From assembly GCF_018494035.1 (NCBI RefSeq), contig NZ_JABBFO010000012.1, positions 31,816-95,815 on the forward strand: a stretch of DNA of 64,000 nt, in the 5' to 3' direction. The position numbers and the translations under genes are program-made. Below, one piece after another: positions 1-10,489 of this stretch. Source of the DNA: Rosenbergiella australiborealis (GTDB lineage: Bacteria > Pseudomonadota > Gammaproteobacteria > Enterobacterales > Enterobacteriaceae). Numbering within the stretch: the stretch's first letter is position 1; each line of letters opens with the position of its first letter. The notes beneath the pieces were generated by a model that saw only the letters and a program-made list of their open reading frames with translations, did not search any database and had not been told where the DNA came from.

Positions 1-1
1 T

Positions 2-487
2 AAAACGACCGTAGGAAAATTACTCGCTCGGCAACTCGATTATCATTTTTGCGATACAGATCAGCAATTACAACAACATTTAGAGCAAAGTATTGCGGAT
101 TATGTAGAACAGTACGGTTGGGAAATGTTTCGTCAGCAAGAACATCAAACCTTAACCGCTGTTGCCTCAAACAATACCGTCGTGGCAACAGGGGGAGGGA
201 TTATCTTGCGTGAAGATAATCGTCATCATATGTCCCATTCTGGGACGGTTATTTGGTTAAGTGTTGATCACCAAATTCTTGTTGAACGTCTTACTGCGGA
301 TCCGGAAATAGGGCAACGTCCTACCTTGACTGGAAGACCTATTACTGAAGAGCTTTATGATGTGCTTCAACAGCGAACTCCACTCTATCAGCAGGCCGCG
401 CATCATGTTATCGATGCTAATCAACCGCCGGAAAAAATAGTGACAGATATTCTAACGGCACTCAGTCATGATGCGTTGACCGCGTAA
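2..487 (+). CDS. aroL: Shikimate kinase II, 5' end outside the window
   Basis: Phosphorylates shikimate to shikimate 3-phosphate with ATP in the cytoplasmic chorismate pathway. The reading frame is open from base 2, and its first visible residues (KTTVGK) are the end of the Walker A P-loop, so only about the first 16 residues are missing. A DTD motif (shikimate/Mg binding), the GGGI motif and the lid segment RPTLTGRP follow, which resemble AroL more than AroK. The ATG at base 125 is internal and not the start. The E. coli neighbours yaiA and aroM are absent; ppnP follows after 56 bases. The promoter lies outside the window, so TyrR control cannot be assessed. Confidence 0.93.
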   Translation, partial: KTTVGKLLARQLDYHFCDTDQQLQQHLEQSIADYVEQYGWEMFRQQEHQTLTAVASNNTVVATGGGIILREDNRHHMSHSGTVIWLSVDHQILVERLTADPEIGQRPTLTGRPITEELYDVLQQRTPLYQQAAHHVIDANQPPEKIVTDILTALSHDALTA

Positions 488-543
488 TACGTTGAAATTG
501 TCTAGTAGACGAATCGTCCCTAATATTTCTAAAAGGAAATAGT

Positions 544-828
544 ATGCTTAAAGCGAATGAATATTTTGAAGGTAAAGTAAGATCGATTGGGTTTGAAAAT
601 AGCTTATCAGGTCAAGCGAGTGTTGGGGTTATGGACAGTGGCGAATACACTTTTAGCACTGCAAAAGCCGAAGAGATGACCGTAGTCAGTGGCGCACTCA
701 AGGTATTACTCCCCGGAGAAACGGAGTGGCAATGGTTTGAGGCTGGATCAGCGTTTAACGTTCCAGAGCACAGTGAATTTCATTTACAAGTCGCAGAGCC
801 TTCGGCTTATCTTTGCCGATATCTGTAA
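544..828 (+). CDS. ppnP: Pyrimidine/purine nucleoside phosphorylase, cupin family
   Basis: Small cytoplasmic cupin of 94 residues, full length for the YaiE/PpnP family (DUF1255). The family cleaves several purine and pyrimidine nucleosides phosphorolytically to free base and ribose 1-phosphate. The start [17 protein letters not shown] and the cupin signature around [17 protein letters not shown] (about residues 58-74) are typical. An AAGGAAATAGT ribosome-binding region precedes the ATG. It follows aroL and ends at a hairpin shared with the convergent rdgC. The family assignment is strong; the substrate is known only from the E. coli protein. Confidence 0.92.
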   Translation: MLKANEYFEGKVRSIGFENSLSGQASVGVMDSGEYTFSTAKAEEMTVVSGALKVLLPGETEWQWFEAGSAFNVPEHSEFHLQVAEPSAYLCRYL

Positions 829-834
829 ATATTA

Positions 835-857
835 AGTCTGCCGAGTCTCGGCAGACT
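835..857. terminator. Bidirectional hairpin between ppnP and rdgC
   Basis: A perfect 10-bp stem (AGTCTGCCGA / TCGGCAGACT) with a GTC loop lies between two convergent genes. T-rich sequence follows on the plus strand and A-rich sequence precedes it, so it can work for both genes. Confidence 0.8.
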
Positions 858-863
858 ATTATT

Positions 864-1775
864 TTAGTGTTCAGCCTCACCGCCAAGGCTTTCTGTTAGC
901 GAGTCGATAAGTGCAGAAAGTTCACCAGTCATTAAGACGAAATCAGCATCAAACCGTAAATCGGCATCTTCTCGGCTAATATCGTCATTTTGTTCACGTA
1001 GCGTGTCGCTAAATTTAACGCGTTTTACTGAGGCATCGTCATTAAGTAAAAATTGCACCCGTTCTTGCCAATCAAGGCCAAGTTTCGTCACGCGTTTTCC
1101 TGACTCGATATGATGGGCGATTTCATCGCAAACTAGTTCTTGTTTTTTACAACGAATAACGCCACCTTCTTCCAATGTTGCTTTTAACTCAGCTTCATCG
1201 AGTAGAGTGAACCCTGCGCTTGGATTACCGGAACGTACCCATTCAGTAAGCGTAATTTCTACAGGTGTTTGCAATGTAAAAGGGATGACGGGTAACGAGC
1301 CCAGACTTTTACGCAAAAGCGCCAATGCATCTTCCGCCTTTTTGGCACTCCCGCTGTCAACAATGATTCGCTGATGTGCGATGTCAATCCATAACCAGGT
1401 CTGACTATAGCGGCTAAATGCACGAGGCAGTAAGCTGTGAATAATTTCATCTTTCAGTGACTCTTTCTCGGTCTTTTTCAAACGACGCTGTTGTTCCGTT
1501 TCTAACTGATGCACTTTGGCTTCAAGCGCTTGTTTGATAACCGTAGCTGGGAGCATTTTTTCTTCTTTACGTACACACAGTAAGAGCTGTCCTTGGCTGG
1601 CATGTACGAGGGTATCACCCTGTGGCCCGAGGGGCGAAACCCATCCCATGGCAACTTTATCTTGGCTGCCACAAGGGTTGAACTGATTAGCAGCGAGTTG
1701 AGCATTAATCTCTTCAGCAACTAGAGGGATCTCTCGGGTTAAACGGTAGACCATCATATTTTTAAACCACAACAT
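864..1775 (-). CDS. rdgC: Recombination-associated DNA-binding protein
   Basis: RdgC binds double-stranded DNA as a ring-shaped dimer and limits RecA-promoted strand exchange; it associates with the nucleoid. The protein has 303 residues, the same as in E. coli, and begins [12 protein letters not shown] like the family. The segments [31 protein letters not shown] and LTEWVRSG are highly conserved. The C terminus ends GLGGEAEH-like, as expected. It stands alone here: mak and araJ, which follow it in E. coli, are missing, and sbcC starts 77 bases away. It converges on ppnP across the shared hairpin. Confidence 0.97.
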   Translation of the reverse strand: MLWFKNMMVYRLTREIPLVAEEINAQLAANQFNPCGSQDKVAMGWVSPLGPQGDTLVHASQGQLLLCVRKEEKMLPATVIKQALEAKVHQLETEQQRRLKKTEKESLKDEIIHSLLPRAFSRYSQTWLWIDIAHQRIIVDSGSAKKAEDALALLRKSLGSLPVIPFTLQTPVEITLTEWVRSGNPSAGFTLLDEAELKATLEEGGVIRCKKQELVCDEIAHHIESGKRVTKLGLDWQERVQFLLNDDASVKRVKFSDTLREQNDDISREDADLRFDADFVLMTGELSALIDSLTESLGGEAEH

Positions 1776-1852
1776 TTACTTTCCTCTGTTTGCTTTGGGC
1801 GGCCCGTATCATACGAAATTTTCGTTGAGTTTTCAGCCTCTATAGCGATCAA

Positions 1853-4800
1853 TTAATGGCTGATTGCTAATGATGAAAAGCCCAATCCATTGACCTTTTT
1901 AACATTAATTTGAACAGGAATTCGCTCTTTCATTGCATCAACATGGCTTATTACCCCAATCATTTTTCCTGAGGCATTAAGGCTATCGAGGGCATCTAGC
2001 GCGGTATCTAGCGTTGCTGAATCCAGCGTACCAAATCCTTCATCGAGAAATAGTGAGTCGATATGATTTTTATCACTCATGAGATCCGATAGCGCTAAAG
2101 CCAGGGCTAAACTGACCAGAAAACTTTCGCCTCCAGAAAGTGTTTTGGTATCGCGACACTCATCGGCCTGCCATTGATCCACTACTTGTAACTCAAGTAA
2201 GTCTCGTTCAGTACGCTGTAACCGATAACGGCCATGTAAACGTCCGAGTTGCTGATTGGCTAACCAAACTAAATGTTCCAAGGTTAAGCCTTGAGCGTAA
2301 CGGCGGAACTTATCGCCATTGGCCGAACCGATCAGCTCATTTAGCTTATCCCAGTTAACCAAATTATCTTGTTGTGTGGCAATGGTCGCAACCAGCGCTG
2401 ACTGTTCTTGGCGTAGTTTATCATCGGCTTGTAGCTGTTGGGTTACTTCACCTTTTTGTAATAAAGCCTGTTGATAACGCTGTTGGAGTTGATCGCGTTG
2501 CTCGATTAATATCGATGAGGGTTCGACCGCTAACATAGGCTGTGTCAGCTTATGCTGTTGAGCCGCATGTTCTGTTTGTTGAAGTCGGATTTTCGCACGA
2601 TCGCTTTCTTGTGCAGCGTGCTCCAATTGCATTCGATACGCATTGATTGTTGATTCAGGAAGAATAGCATTGAGAAAATCTTGTTGGCTATCGAATACGG
2701 ATTCGCTTAATTGTGTGCTAAATACATGTAACGACTGTTGAGAATGCGCAGTTAATTCCTGAATATAGGTCGCTATTTGCCGTAATTCGCCACTGATTTG
2801 CTGTTGTTGATCTTTGTTTTTTTGCCAACACTGTCGTTGTTGCTGTTCATTAAGACGGTGATGCTCGGCGTGTTCAAGCAGAGCTTGTCGCAAATCATTA
2901 ATATTGTGATCACCAATCAATGCTCGGCGCTCTGTGAGACAGTGCACTTTGGCTTCATTATTCACTTTGAGTTGCTGTTTATGATGTTCGAGTTCAGTTA
3001 ACCGCTGCGCTTGTTCCCGCGCTAATGCAGCGATGCGCTCCTTGAGTGTATGAAGCTCGGTACGAGCATCAACCCATTCTTTTTGATGTTGCTGAGATTG
3101 ACGCCAAACAGCTTGATATTCCCGAAGCGTCTCAATAAGTTGTTCGGGAGTCGATGGCGCTAAACCGTGATTGTCGAGCTGTTGTATTAATGCAGCACGA
3201 GCATGTTGCCATTTTTGTTCTGCAACCCTTAGCTGTAGCTGGGTTTCTTCCAACTGTTGCTGGCAAAGCTGATGCTGTTGCGCGATTAACGCGTTCGCAT
3301 GTTGTTGCCGTTGTCGCTGTTGCTGATGCTGATGTAGGGTTTTCTCCGCCTGATAGCATGCTTCTTGAAACTGCTGCTGCTGCTGGAGAACCTGCTGATA
3401 GCGTTCTTGCTGACTGGATTGCGTCGCAAGTTTTTTCTCTAGACCTTGACGATCATCAAGTGGCAACGAAATGGCATGTTGCAACGTGTACTGTTGCCAA
3501 GAGAGGTGCAGTGTGGCTAACGATTCATCTAACTGTGCAATATGTTGTTGATGGTGTAATTGTTCTCGTTGGAGATTTGCACGATCTGCCTCGAGACGAA
3601 CCACGGTCTGTGCAAGTTGTTCGACAGTATGGCGTTGCGTATCACGCGTTGCAAAGTGAGTGGGATGAGGCGTTGTATTATCACTTTTTTGATGCCCTGG
3701 ATGGCGGGTAGCGCCACATACCGCACAAGGTTCACCGTCGCGCAGACTATCGCGTAATCGTTGTAAATCAGCGACCTGCTGTTCGAGTTCACAGAGTTTT
3801 TCTAAAGTCTGTAATTGCGTTTTTTCACTTTTTAACTGTTGCTGCTGGGTACTGAGTTGTTGTTCCACGCCAGTCAACTGCTGCTCACTGTTGTGGTGGG
3901 CACTTCGTGCCTGGTTCAGCGCAAGGTCGAGGGTCTGCCACTGATCAGACCAACGCAGTAATTGCTGATAACATGACGTTAAATGTCCTTGCTGATGATA
4001 CCAGTGGGTTAAGGTATCAACATCGGCGGTGGTATGATGGTGTTGTGATCGCTGTTGGTGATCGGTCAGTGCGACTTCACTTTCTGTGACAAGACGCTGA
4101 GCGTCGTTCATTTGTTGCTGCTGCTGGGCCTGTTCACGCGCCAACACCGTCAATTGTATCTTTAGCTGTTCAAATTGCTCATGGAGTGTTTGATAAGCCT
4201 GTTTATCGAGTGCCAATTGCTCAGTATTTTGCTGCCACCCGCTGAGTTCAGGCCCCCAAGTCGCGATTGTAGGGTACTGGTTTTGCCATGTTTCGATGGC
4301 GGTAATCTGTTGTTGTAGCCTTTCCGCTCGCGGGTTCAATACCGCCAGATCTTGTGTGCTCTGTTGATACGCGTGTTGTAGCGGAGCATGTTGTTGGGCG
4401 ATCGCACTCTCTTGCTGCATTAAGTATTTGATACGCTCATCAAGGGGAATGACTTTATCGGCCCATAATTGCTGTTGCGCTTGCTGGTGGCGCTGAAACT
4501 GTTGCTCGGCTTGAACTGCGATCTGCCAAGAGTGATAACTCGCTTGTTGTTGCTGTTCAGCTAATTGGTGCTGTTGTTGTAAGGTTTCATAGTGAACGCG
4601 GGTGGTGTACAGCTTTTCTTCAGCCTCTTGTAGGGTTTGCCAAGTCGGGAGAAGTTGTGCCGCAGGGAGATAAGCCGCAAGTTGGTGACGCAGTGGGGCT
4701 AAACGTTCTTCTTGTTCTAGCGTGGTGGCTAATGCTTGCTGGCATTGAGTAACTTGGTTAAGGAGTTGCTGGTCATAATGCTGCCAATGTAAAGCGGCTT

Positions 4801-5527
4801 GTCGTTGTTCAATGTGTTGTCGCAGCGATTCTTGCTCAAGGCCTAAGGTTTCGTGTTGCTGCTGTAAGGCAATTCGCTGTGTTTCATTGAGTAAGGTCAC
4901 ACCTGAGAGCTTGGCTTGTAGATGATCAAGTTCTATTTTATGTTGCTTATGTCGTTCAAACACGTGTTGTGAGATATGCCCATAAATCGCCGTACCAGTA
5001 AGCTCCTCTAACAATTCGGCTCGCTCGGCGACAGGAGCATTAAGAAATGCAGCAAACTGTCCTTGTGACAACATCATAGAACGAGTGAAACGTTGAAAAT
5101 TTAACCCTGAAAGGGTTTCAATTAGTTTGAGTTTATCTGACACCTTATCGGCAAAAATCTTATTATCACTGCATCGAGCAAGTTCCACTTTGGGTGGCTG
5201 CAGTTTTCCGCGGTGGTCGTTTCTTGCGCGATTTTGACTCCAAAAGGCTCGCCATGCTTCACCCTTAATTTCAAATTCAACTTCCGCAAGACAATCGCTG
5301 GTACCACGCGTCATTAATTGGTTTTGTGTCGGTGACAGACTGCCTAAACGCGGAGTTTGATGGTAAAGAGCTAAACAAATCGCATCAAGCAAGGTTGTCT
5401 TACCCGCGCCCGTTTCTCCGGTAATGGCGAATAAACCATTTTCATTAAACGGGGCTTGGGTAAAATCGACTCGCCACTCACCCCGTAATGAGTTCAAATT
5501 TTTAAGTCTTAAGGTTAGTATTTTCAT
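1853..5527 (-). CDS. sbcC: Exonuclease SbcCD, ATPase subunit SbcC (unusually large)
   Basis: ATP-driven subunit of the SbcCD (Rad50-Mre11 type) nuclease that cuts hairpins and protein-blocked DNA ends. The N-terminal Walker A GETGAGKT is at residues 37-44, followed by a long coiled coil with a zinc-hook motif CAVC at 601-604. The ABC signature LSGGE is at 1130-1134 and Walker B ends in DE at 1162-1163. At 1224 residues it is well above the E. coli SbcC length of about 1050, the excess lying in a coiled coil extremely rich in Gln and His. This composition also creates long spurious antisense frames. It begins 3 bases after the sbcD stop codon, so the two are translationally linked. Confidence 0.97.
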   Translation of the reverse strand: MKILTLRLKNLNSLRGEWRVDFTQAPFNENGLFAITGETGAGKTTLLDAICLALYHQTPRLGSLSPTQNQLMTRGTSDCLAEVEFEIKGEAWRAFWSQNRARNDHRGKLQPPKVELARCSDNKIFADKVSDKLKLIETLSGLNFQRFTRSMMLSQGQFAAFLNAPVAERAELLEELTGTAIYGHISQHVFERHKQHKIELDHLQAKLSGVTLLNETQRIALQQQHETLGLEQESLRQHIEQRQAALHWQHYDQQLLNQVTQCQQALATTLEQEERLAPLRHQLAAYLPAAQLLPTWQTLQEAEEKLYTTRVHYETLQQQHQLAEQQQQASYHSWQIAVQAEQQFQRHQQAQQQLWADKVIPLDERIKYLMQQESAIAQQHAPLQHAYQQSTQDLAVLNPRAERLQQQITAIETWQNQYPTIATWGPELSGWQQNTEQLALDKQAYQTLHEQFEQLKIQLTVLAREQAQQQQQMNDAQRLVTESEVALTDHQQRSQHHHTTADVDTLTHWYHQQGHLTSCYQQLLRWSDQWQTLDLALNQARSAHHNSEQQLTGVEQQLSTQQQQLKSEKTQLQTLEKLCELEQQVADLQRLRDSLRDGEPCAVCGATRHPGHQKSDNTTPHPTHFATRDTQRHTVEQLAQTVVRLEADRANLQREQLHHQQHIAQLDESLATLHLSWQQYTLQHAISLPLDDRQGLEKKLATQSSQQERYQQVLQQQQQFQEACYQAEKTLHQHQQQRQRQQHANALIAQQHQLCQQQLEETQLQLRVAEQKWQHARAALIQQLDNHGLAPSTPEQLIETLREYQAVWRQSQQHQKEWVDARTELHTLKERIAALAREQAQRLTELEHHKQQLKVNNEAKVHCLTERRALIGDHNINDLRQALLEHAEHHRLNEQQQRQCWQKNKDQQQQISGELRQIATYIQELTAHSQQSLHVFSTQLSESVFDSQQDFLNAILPESTINAYRMQLEHAAQESDRAKIRLQQTEHAAQQHKLTQPMLAVEPSSILIEQRDQLQQRYQQALLQKGEVTQQLQADDKLRQEQSALVATIATQQDNLVNWDKLNELIGSANGDKFRRYAQGLTLEHLVWLANQQLGRLHGRYRLQRTERDLLELQVVDQWQADECRDTKTLSGGESFLVSLALALALSDLMSDKNHIDSLFLDEGFGTLDSATLDTALDALDSLNASGKMIGVISHVDAMKERIPVQINVKKVNGLGFSSLAISH

Positions 5528-5530
5528 CAG

Positions 5531-6760
5531 TTACGCCTGCGGGTCGTGGATCTGTGCCGTCACTTGTCGAAACAGTTGCAGTAGGTTCTGTTGTTGATCA
5601 CTATCTAAGGATTCTTGTGCTAACCGCCGACAAAAAACCTCTTCGGGAGTGAGTTCACTTAATGTTTCTTTTTGTTTGAGTGTGAGCGCTGCAGAGGAGG
5701 CAATACGTTTACGTCGTAATAATAAAATTTCGACAGCCAATCCTTCAGCCATTTTCTCAATACGTTGTTGTAGGTCGCTTAAATATTCGTCGTGATGAAT
5801 CTCAATGTCGAGCCAAATTTTTTGCCCATTTTGCGGAAATACGAGACTCTCTAGTTGCTCTTTAAGTTCAGCCAATGAGCCTTTAAGCATTTGCATCGGT
5901 TGAAAGCAGGGAATGTTGTGTGTCGTCAAGCGTAACGGTTCGCCGTCAGTCAGAGTGATCAATGTAATACTCTTTGCAGATCCCAATTCATCAAAACTTA
6001 AAGGAATCGGCGAGCCGCAATAACGAATTAGTGTATCACCGTTAATATTTTGTCCGCGATGAATATGGCCTAGTGCAATATAATCGGCCGGGGGAAATGC
6101 ACTGGCTGGAAAGGCTTCTAATGTACCAATATAAATATCACGCACAGAATCGCTCTTTGTTACGCCTAAAGCAGTAAGATGCCCGGTTGCAATGATCGGC
6201 AAATTATCAAGCTGATAGTGCTTTTGATAATCTAATGCTTGCTGATATTGATCTTGATAATAGTTGGTGATTGATTGTAATAAATCTTGCTGCTTCTCTC
6301 GACCGGTTAAGCCTGCTTGGCTAATTTGAATATCTCGTGGTCGTAAATAAGGAATGGCACAGAGTAGTGCACAAGTTTTTCCTTGTGCATTTTTTAATGG
6401 AAACAACGTTGAAGAGGGCGCTGCTCCTTCTTCTGAAATACCGGTAATAATATGTGTGTGTAGACAAGCGACTAATGCTTTCGACTCATTAAGCGTGGCG
6501 ACGGAATCATGATTACCGGCGAGAAGGTAGAGGTGGCAGCCAGTCTCTTGTAACGACACAATAAACTGGTTTAAAAGTTCTCGTGCGTAGCTTGCAGGCG
6601 TTGCCGTGTCGAAAATATCCCCGGCCACGATAATCGCATCGACGTGCTGTTCAATGACGAATGTTGTTAACCACTGTAAAAAGGCCTGATGTTCTGGCGC
6701 GCGGCTCCGAGTATAAAAAAACTGGCCTAAATGCCAATCAGAGGTATGAATTATTTTCAT
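5531..6760 (-). CDS. sbcD: Exonuclease SbcCD, nuclease subunit SbcD
   Basis: Mn-dependent phosphoesterase subunit of SbcCD. All Mre11-type metal motifs are visible: DWHLG at residues 8-12, GDIFD, the GNHDS motif, and GHIHRG near residue 230. The protein has 409 residues, close to the roughly 400 of E. coli SbcD. It is the first gene of the leftward sbcD-sbcC pair. The start MKIIHTSDWHLGQ is canonical. The upstream region is shared with the divergent phoB gene, as in E. coli. Confidence 0.97.
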   Translation of the reverse strand: MKIIHTSDWHLGQFFYTRSRAPEHQAFLQWLTTFVIEQHVDAIIVAGDIFDTATPASYARELLNQFIVSLQETGCHLYLLAGNHDSVATLNESKALVACLHTHIITGISEEGAAPSSTLFPLKNAQGKTCALLCAIPYLRPRDIQISQAGLTGREKQQDLLQSITNYYQDQYQQALDYQKHYQLDNLPIIATGHLTALGVTKSDSVRDIYIGTLEAFPASAFPPADYIALGHIHRGQNINGDTLIRYCGSPIPLSFDELGSAKSITLITLTDGEPLRLTTHNIPCFQPMQMLKGSLAELKEQLESLVFPQNGQKIWLDIEIHHDEYLSDLQQRIEKMAEGLAVEILLLRRKRIASSAALTLKQKETLSELTPEEVFCRRLAQESLDSDQQQNLLQLFRQVTAQIHDPQA

Positions 6761-6873
6761 CAGACCCTACGTCTTAAAAGATCAAACGTCGAGTATAGCC
6801 TTAACTTGTCGGGCACAAAACCACGCAGTGCCAACTTATAATTAATAATTAGAGATAATTAGTTACATATGCA

Positions 6874-6915
6874 ATTCATAAAAGTGTAATAAAAGTGACA
6901 GATAATGCTATACAT
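6874..6915 (+). promoter_or_regulatory. Pho box and -10 of the phoBR promoter
   Basis: Three 11-base repeats (ATTCATAAAAG, TGTAATAAAAG, TGACAGATAAT) occupy 6874-6906 in exact register. They match the layout of the E. coli phoB Pho box, where PhoB half-sites replace the -35 element. A TATACAT -10 candidate lies at 6909-6915. This implies phosphate-starvation autoregulation. Confidence 0.8.
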
Positions 6916-6946
6916 GCCTAAGTAAGTTATTAATTTTGGAGAAAAA

Positions 6947-7636
6947 ATGGCCAAGCGGATCTTAGTGGTAGAGGATGAAGCACCCATTCGTGAAATGATT
7001 TGTTTTGTATTAGAACAGAATGGATATGAAGTAATCGAAGCAGAAGACTATGATCGTGCGGTACGCCAATTAATTGAACCTTGGCCAGATTTAATATTAC
7101 TGGATTGGATGTTACCCGGTGGAAGTGGTATTCAATATATTCGCCACTTAAAAAAAGAAGCCTTCACTCGAGACATTCCCGTCTTGATGCTGACCGCTAA
7201 AGGCGAAGAAGAAGATCGCGTTCGCGGTCTTGATGCAGGGGCGGATGACTACATGCTCAAGCCCTTTTCGCCTAAAGAGCTTATCGCGCGAATTAAAGCT
7301 ATCATTCGACGTGTATCCCCGTCACCTGAGGATGAAGTCATTAATATCCAAGGATTGATCCTCGATCCTAGTTCACATCGAGTCATGGCCGGTGAAACGC
7401 CCATTGATATGGGGCCGACCGAATATCGCTTACTGCACTTTTTTATGACTCATACTGAACGCGTTTATACGCGTGAACACTTACTTAATCAGGTTTGGGG
7501 CACTAATGTCTATGTTGAAGATCGCACCGTTGATGTGCATATTAGACGTTTACGTAAAGCATTAGAGACATCAGGCTACGAGAAAATGATTCAAACAGTA
7601 CGTGGCGCGGGTTATCGATTCTCGGTGCGTTATTAA
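6947..7636 (+). CDS. phoB: Phosphate regulon response regulator
   Basis: OmpR-family activator of the phosphate regulon. The receiver domain (about residues 1-120) has the acidic pocket (EDE near 9-11), the phospho-acceptor Asp in LLDWMLPG near residue 53, and the conserved Lys in MLKPF. A winged-helix DNA-binding domain with TEYRLLHFF and [12 protein letters not shown] follows. The length of 229 residues equals E. coli PhoB. GGAG stands just before the ATG. phoR follows after 11 bases. A Pho box lies upstream, so it should activate itself. Confidence 0.98.
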   Translation: MAKRILVVEDEAPIREMICFVLEQNGYEVIEAEDYDRAVRQLIEPWPDLILLDWMLPGGSGIQYIRHLKKEAFTRDIPVLMLTAKGEEEDRVRGLDAGADDYMLKPFSPKELIARIKAIIRRVSPSPEDEVINIQGLILDPSSHRVMAGETPIDMGPTEYRLLHFFMTHTERVYTREHLLNQVWGTNVYVEDRTVDVHIRRLRKALETSGYEKMIQTVRGAGYRFSVRY

Positions 7637-7647
7637 GGGGAAAATCG

Positions 7648-8943
7648 GTGCTTGAAAAACTCTCTATTAAAAAATTACTCCTCGAACTGGTTATCGTTTT
7701 AATTATAAGTTCGGTCATCGGATTTTTTTTGCATCAAATTAGTATTACTGTAATTATCGGTTTATTAGCGCTATTAGGCTGGCATTTTCGGCAATTACTT
7801 CGTCTCTCTCATTGGCTATGGATTGACCGGAGTATGACACCGCCGACAGGACGAGGCAGCTGGGAGCCATTATTTTACGGGTTGCAGTTGATGCAACAGC
7901 GTAACAAACGTCGGCGTAGTGAACTGCGCTCTCTGATCCAGCGTTTTCGCAGTGGTGCCGAGTCTCTTCCAGATGCGCTCATATCAGTAACAGAAGAGGG
8001 GAATATCTTTTGGTGTAATGGGCTTGCGCAAGATCTTCTTGGCCTGCGTTGGCCAGAAGACAATGGTCAAAATATCCAAAACTTACTGCGTTACCCTGAA
8101 TTTTCTCGTTATTTACAGCAACGCCAATTTAGCCAACCACTGGTACAAGCACTGAACAATGGGCAGCAAATGGAATTTCGGATTATGCCTTACAGTGAGA
8201 AGCAGTGGCTGATTGTCGGCCGAGATATTAGCCAGATTCACCAGTTAGAAAATATGCGTCGTAATTTTTTTGCGAATGTTAGCCATGAACTTCGTACCCC
8301 TTTAACCGTTTTGCAAGGCTATCTTGAAATGATGCAAGAAGGAAATATGCCTCTTGCCACTCAACAAAAAGCATTGATGACAATGGAGTCACAGACGCAA
8401 CGTATGGCGGCGCTGGTTAAACAACTTCTTATTCTATCCAAAATCGAAGCTACGCCCACCTATGAAATGCGTCAGCGCATTGACGTTCCTTCATTACTTG
8501 AACAGCTCTATCACGAAGCAATGGCCTTGAGTGATAATCGTCATAAAGTGATTTGTCACATTGATAAGGACCTTCTCGCCCTCGGTAATGAAGAACAGTT
8601 ACGCAGTGCTATTTCTAATCTAGTGTTTAATGCGATTAATCATACCCCTGCTGGAACCACAGTGATATTGAGCTGGCAGAAAACCTCATTTGGAGCTGAA
8701 TTTAAAGTGAGTGATGATGGACCGGGGATTGCCGCTGAGCATATCTCAAGGTTGACTGAGCGCTTCTATCGCGTTGATGGTGCGCGGTCTAGTCACTCAG
8801 GGGGAAGTGGATTAGGCTTAGCCATTGTTAAACATGCGTTAAGTCACCACGGGAGTAAATTGCGAATCGAAAGTCAGCCTCAACAGCAGACAGTCTTCAG
8901 CTTTCAACTCACGAAGGCACATATTTTAACTGAAATACAATAA
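7648..8943 (+). CDS. phoR: Phosphate regulon sensor histidine kinase
   Basis: Inner-membrane kinase partner of PhoB. Two hydrophobic segments (about residues 10-28 and 31-45) are followed by a PAS domain. The dimerisation helix carries [10 protein letters not shown] with the phospho-acceptor His at residue 213. The ATPase domain has the N box ([11 protein letters not shown]), DDGPGI and the [11 protein letters not shown]2 box. It has 431 residues, the same as E. coli. The start is GTG after a GGGG-containing ribosome-binding site. As in the family, sensing is thought to go through the PstSCAB transporter and PhoU, which are not in this window. Confidence 0.98.
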   Translation: MLEKLSIKKLLLELVIVLIISSVIGFFLHQISITVIIGLLALLGWHFRQLLRLSHWLWIDRSMTPPTGRGSWEPLFYGLQLMQQRNKRRRSELRSLIQRFRSGAESLPDALISVTEEGNIFWCNGLAQDLLGLRWPEDNGQNIQNLLRYPEFSRYLQQRQFSQPLVQALNNGQQMEFRIMPYSEKQWLIVGRDISQIHQLENMRRNFFANVSHELRTPLTVLQGYLEMMQEGNMPLATQQKALMTMESQTQRMAALVKQLLILSKIEATPTYEMRQRIDVPSLLEQLYHEAMALSDNRHKVICHIDKDLLALGNEEQLRSAISNLVFNAINHTPAGTTVILSWQKTSFGAEFKVSDDGPGIAAEHISRLTERFYRVDGARSSHSGGSGLGLAIVKHALSHHGSKLRIESQPQQQTVFSFQLTKAHILTEIQ

Positions 8944-9003
8944 TTCAACTGATGATGAATTAACTTCAATTGTGTTTTATGAGAAGCAGAGTAAATTTTA
9001 TTT

Positions 9004-9019
9004 AGACATCTAGATGTCT
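9004..9019 (+). promoter_or_regulatory. MetJ operator (two tandem met boxes)
   Basis: AGACATCTAGATGTCT is a perfect 16-base palindrome made of two adjacent 8-base met boxes. Each differs from the consensus AGACGTCT at one position. Two boxes are the minimum bound by the MetJ repressor with S-adenosylmethionine. It lies 34 bases before the start of the MetE-like gene. Confidence 0.88.
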
Positions 9020-9053
9020 TTTTCTCTAAAATTATCGTTGGGGGATGAAGATC

Positions 9054-10154
9054 ATGCAGCAAGAGAGTTATCGTGTAGAAGTTGTGGGCAGTTTTTTACG
9101 TCCAGAGAATGTTAAGCAAGCTCGCGCTCAATTCGCACAAGGTCAAATAACCGCCGAGCAATTGCGTGAAACGGAAGATCAAGCCATTAGAGAGGTTGTG
9201 GCGCTTCAACAACAACATGGGTTACGGGTTGTTACAGATGGTGAGTTTCGTCGTGCTTGGTGGCATTTCGACTTTTTTGATGGTTTAACCGGTGTCGAAC
9301 AAGTCGTGGTAGAACAAGGCATTCAGTTTAATGGTATTCAGACGAAAGCTCATGGGATCAAGGTCACTGGTAAGATTGATTTTATCTCTCACCCGATGCC
9401 GGCTGATTTTGCGTTTTTACAAAAAATTGCGGGTCACAGTATTGCTAAAATGACCATTCCAAGTCCTAGCGTATTACACTTTCGGGGTGGACGAGATGCC
9501 ATCTCAAAGACGGTATATCCTGATTTAACAGAATATTTTGAAGATATTGCCCTGACTTGGAAAAAAGCAATCCGTGCGTTCTACCAAGTTGGCTGTCGTT
9601 ATCTGCAACTTGACGATACGGCATGGGCTTATCTCTGTTCTGAAGCTCAACAGCAGCAACTTCGTGCACGGGGTGATGACCCTACTCAACTGGCGAGAAC
9701 TTATGCATATGTACTCAACCGTGCTTTAGAAGACAAGCCAGCAGATATGCGAATAGGATTGCATGTTTGCCGGGGAAACTTTCGTTCAACCTGGATTTCT
9801 GAAGGAGGGTATGAACCGGTTGCTGAAATTCTGTTTGGCCAAGTCAATGTTGATACGTTCTTTCTTGAATATGATAATGATCGCTCCGGCGGATTTGAAC
9901 CTTTACGCTACATTAAGCCCGGACATCAACAAGTAGTTCTCGGATTGGTGACGACAAAAGTGGGTGATTTGGAATCCGTGGAACAAATTACGGCCAGAGT
10001 AAAAGAGGCCACAACATTTATCAGTCTTGATCAAATTTGTATTAGTCCACAATGTGGCTTTGCCTCTACTGAAGAAGGCAATAATCTTTTTGAGGCGCAA
10101 CAATGGGAAAAAATTGATTTGTTGCAAGAAGTCGCTCATCACATCTGGCCGTAA
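9054..10154 (+). CDS. MetE C-terminal-domain-like methionine synthase (YxjG/COG0620 type)
   Basis: A single-domain homologue of the catalytic half of cobalamin-independent methionine synthase, 366 residues, so it lacks the MetE N-terminal half. Candidate zinc and thiol ligands are His237 and Cys239 in HVCRGNF, Glu272 in FFLEYDN and Cys334 in ISPQCGF. It probably transfers a methyl group to homocysteine; the methyl donor is unknown for most members of this group. I chose the ATG at 9054 because GGGGGA then lies at normal spacing; the in-frame ATG at 9045 would overlap that site. A MetJ operator upstream supports a role in methionine supply. The gene sits between phoR and brnQ, where E. coli has none. 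Confidence 0.85.
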   Translation: MQQESYRVEVVGSFLRPENVKQARAQFAQGQITAEQLRETEDQAIREVVALQQQHGLRVVTDGEFRRAWWHFDFFDGLTGVEQVVVEQGIQFNGIQTKAHGIKVTGKIDFISHPMPADFAFLQKIAGHSIAKMTIPSPSVLHFRGGRDAISKTVYPDLTEYFEDIALTWKKAIRAFYQVGCRYLQLDDTAWAYLCSEAQQQQLRARGDDPTQLARTYAYVLNRALEDKPADMRIGLHVCRGNFRSTWISEGGYEPVAEILFGQVNVDTFFLEYDNDRSGGFEPLRYIKPGHQQVVLGLVTTKVGDLESVEQITARVKEATTFISLDQICISPQCGFASTEEGNNLFEAQQWEKIDLLQEVAHHIWP

Positions 10155-10489
10155 CGTTTTATCACGATGATAACCGCGTAGTCTTTTGTGGTTATCCTCA
10201 TTTCACATTCTCACTATCACCTGCTCAAAAAAAACGCACATCATTTTCTAAATGTTTCCTCTAATTATTGGCACAATCGCTGATTTAAGGCTGTTTTTTA
10301 GAATATTATACTGCTTTGCAGTGACTGTGTTGCCTTTGTTTGTTATAAAAGATTTACTTATACCTTGACGCATCTTGTGGCTTAACGCCCTCTCACTTTT
10401 TATCCCCTCTGATAGCGTTATGCAGAACAGGGGAAGTGATCGTCAACAAACTATAATTTATATAAACGGCAGGGTTACTTAGAGTATTT
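10155..10489 (+). other. 335-base non-coding region upstream of brnQ
   Basis: It holds a weak hairpin at 10169-10196 just after the MetE-like gene (7-9 bp stem, no T tract). A possible 38-codon Leu/Ile/Val-rich reading frame spans 10252-10368, without a clear ribosome-binding site. A bulged stem-loop lies at 10393-10439 and a TATAAT -10 candidate at 10452-10457. No gene can be supported. Confidence 0.5.
10393..10439 (+). promoter_or_regulatory. Stem-loop upstream of brnQ
   Basis: TCACTT (10393) pairs with AAGTGA and, after a five-base bulge, CCCCT pairs with AGGGG; the inner CTG/CAG can extend the stem. No T tract follows, so it is not a normal terminator. It may be a leader RNA structure or part of an operator. 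Confidence 0.4.

Noticed and set aside
3154-3711. Open 185-codon plus-strand frame inside sbcC
   Set aside because: It is antisense to a well-conserved gene, has no ribosome-binding site or recognisable domain, and is explained by the CAG/CAA-rich codons of the coiled coil.
10363-10370. TTGACG upstream of brnQ as a -35 box
   Set aside because: No acceptable -10 sequence at 16-18 bases downstream.
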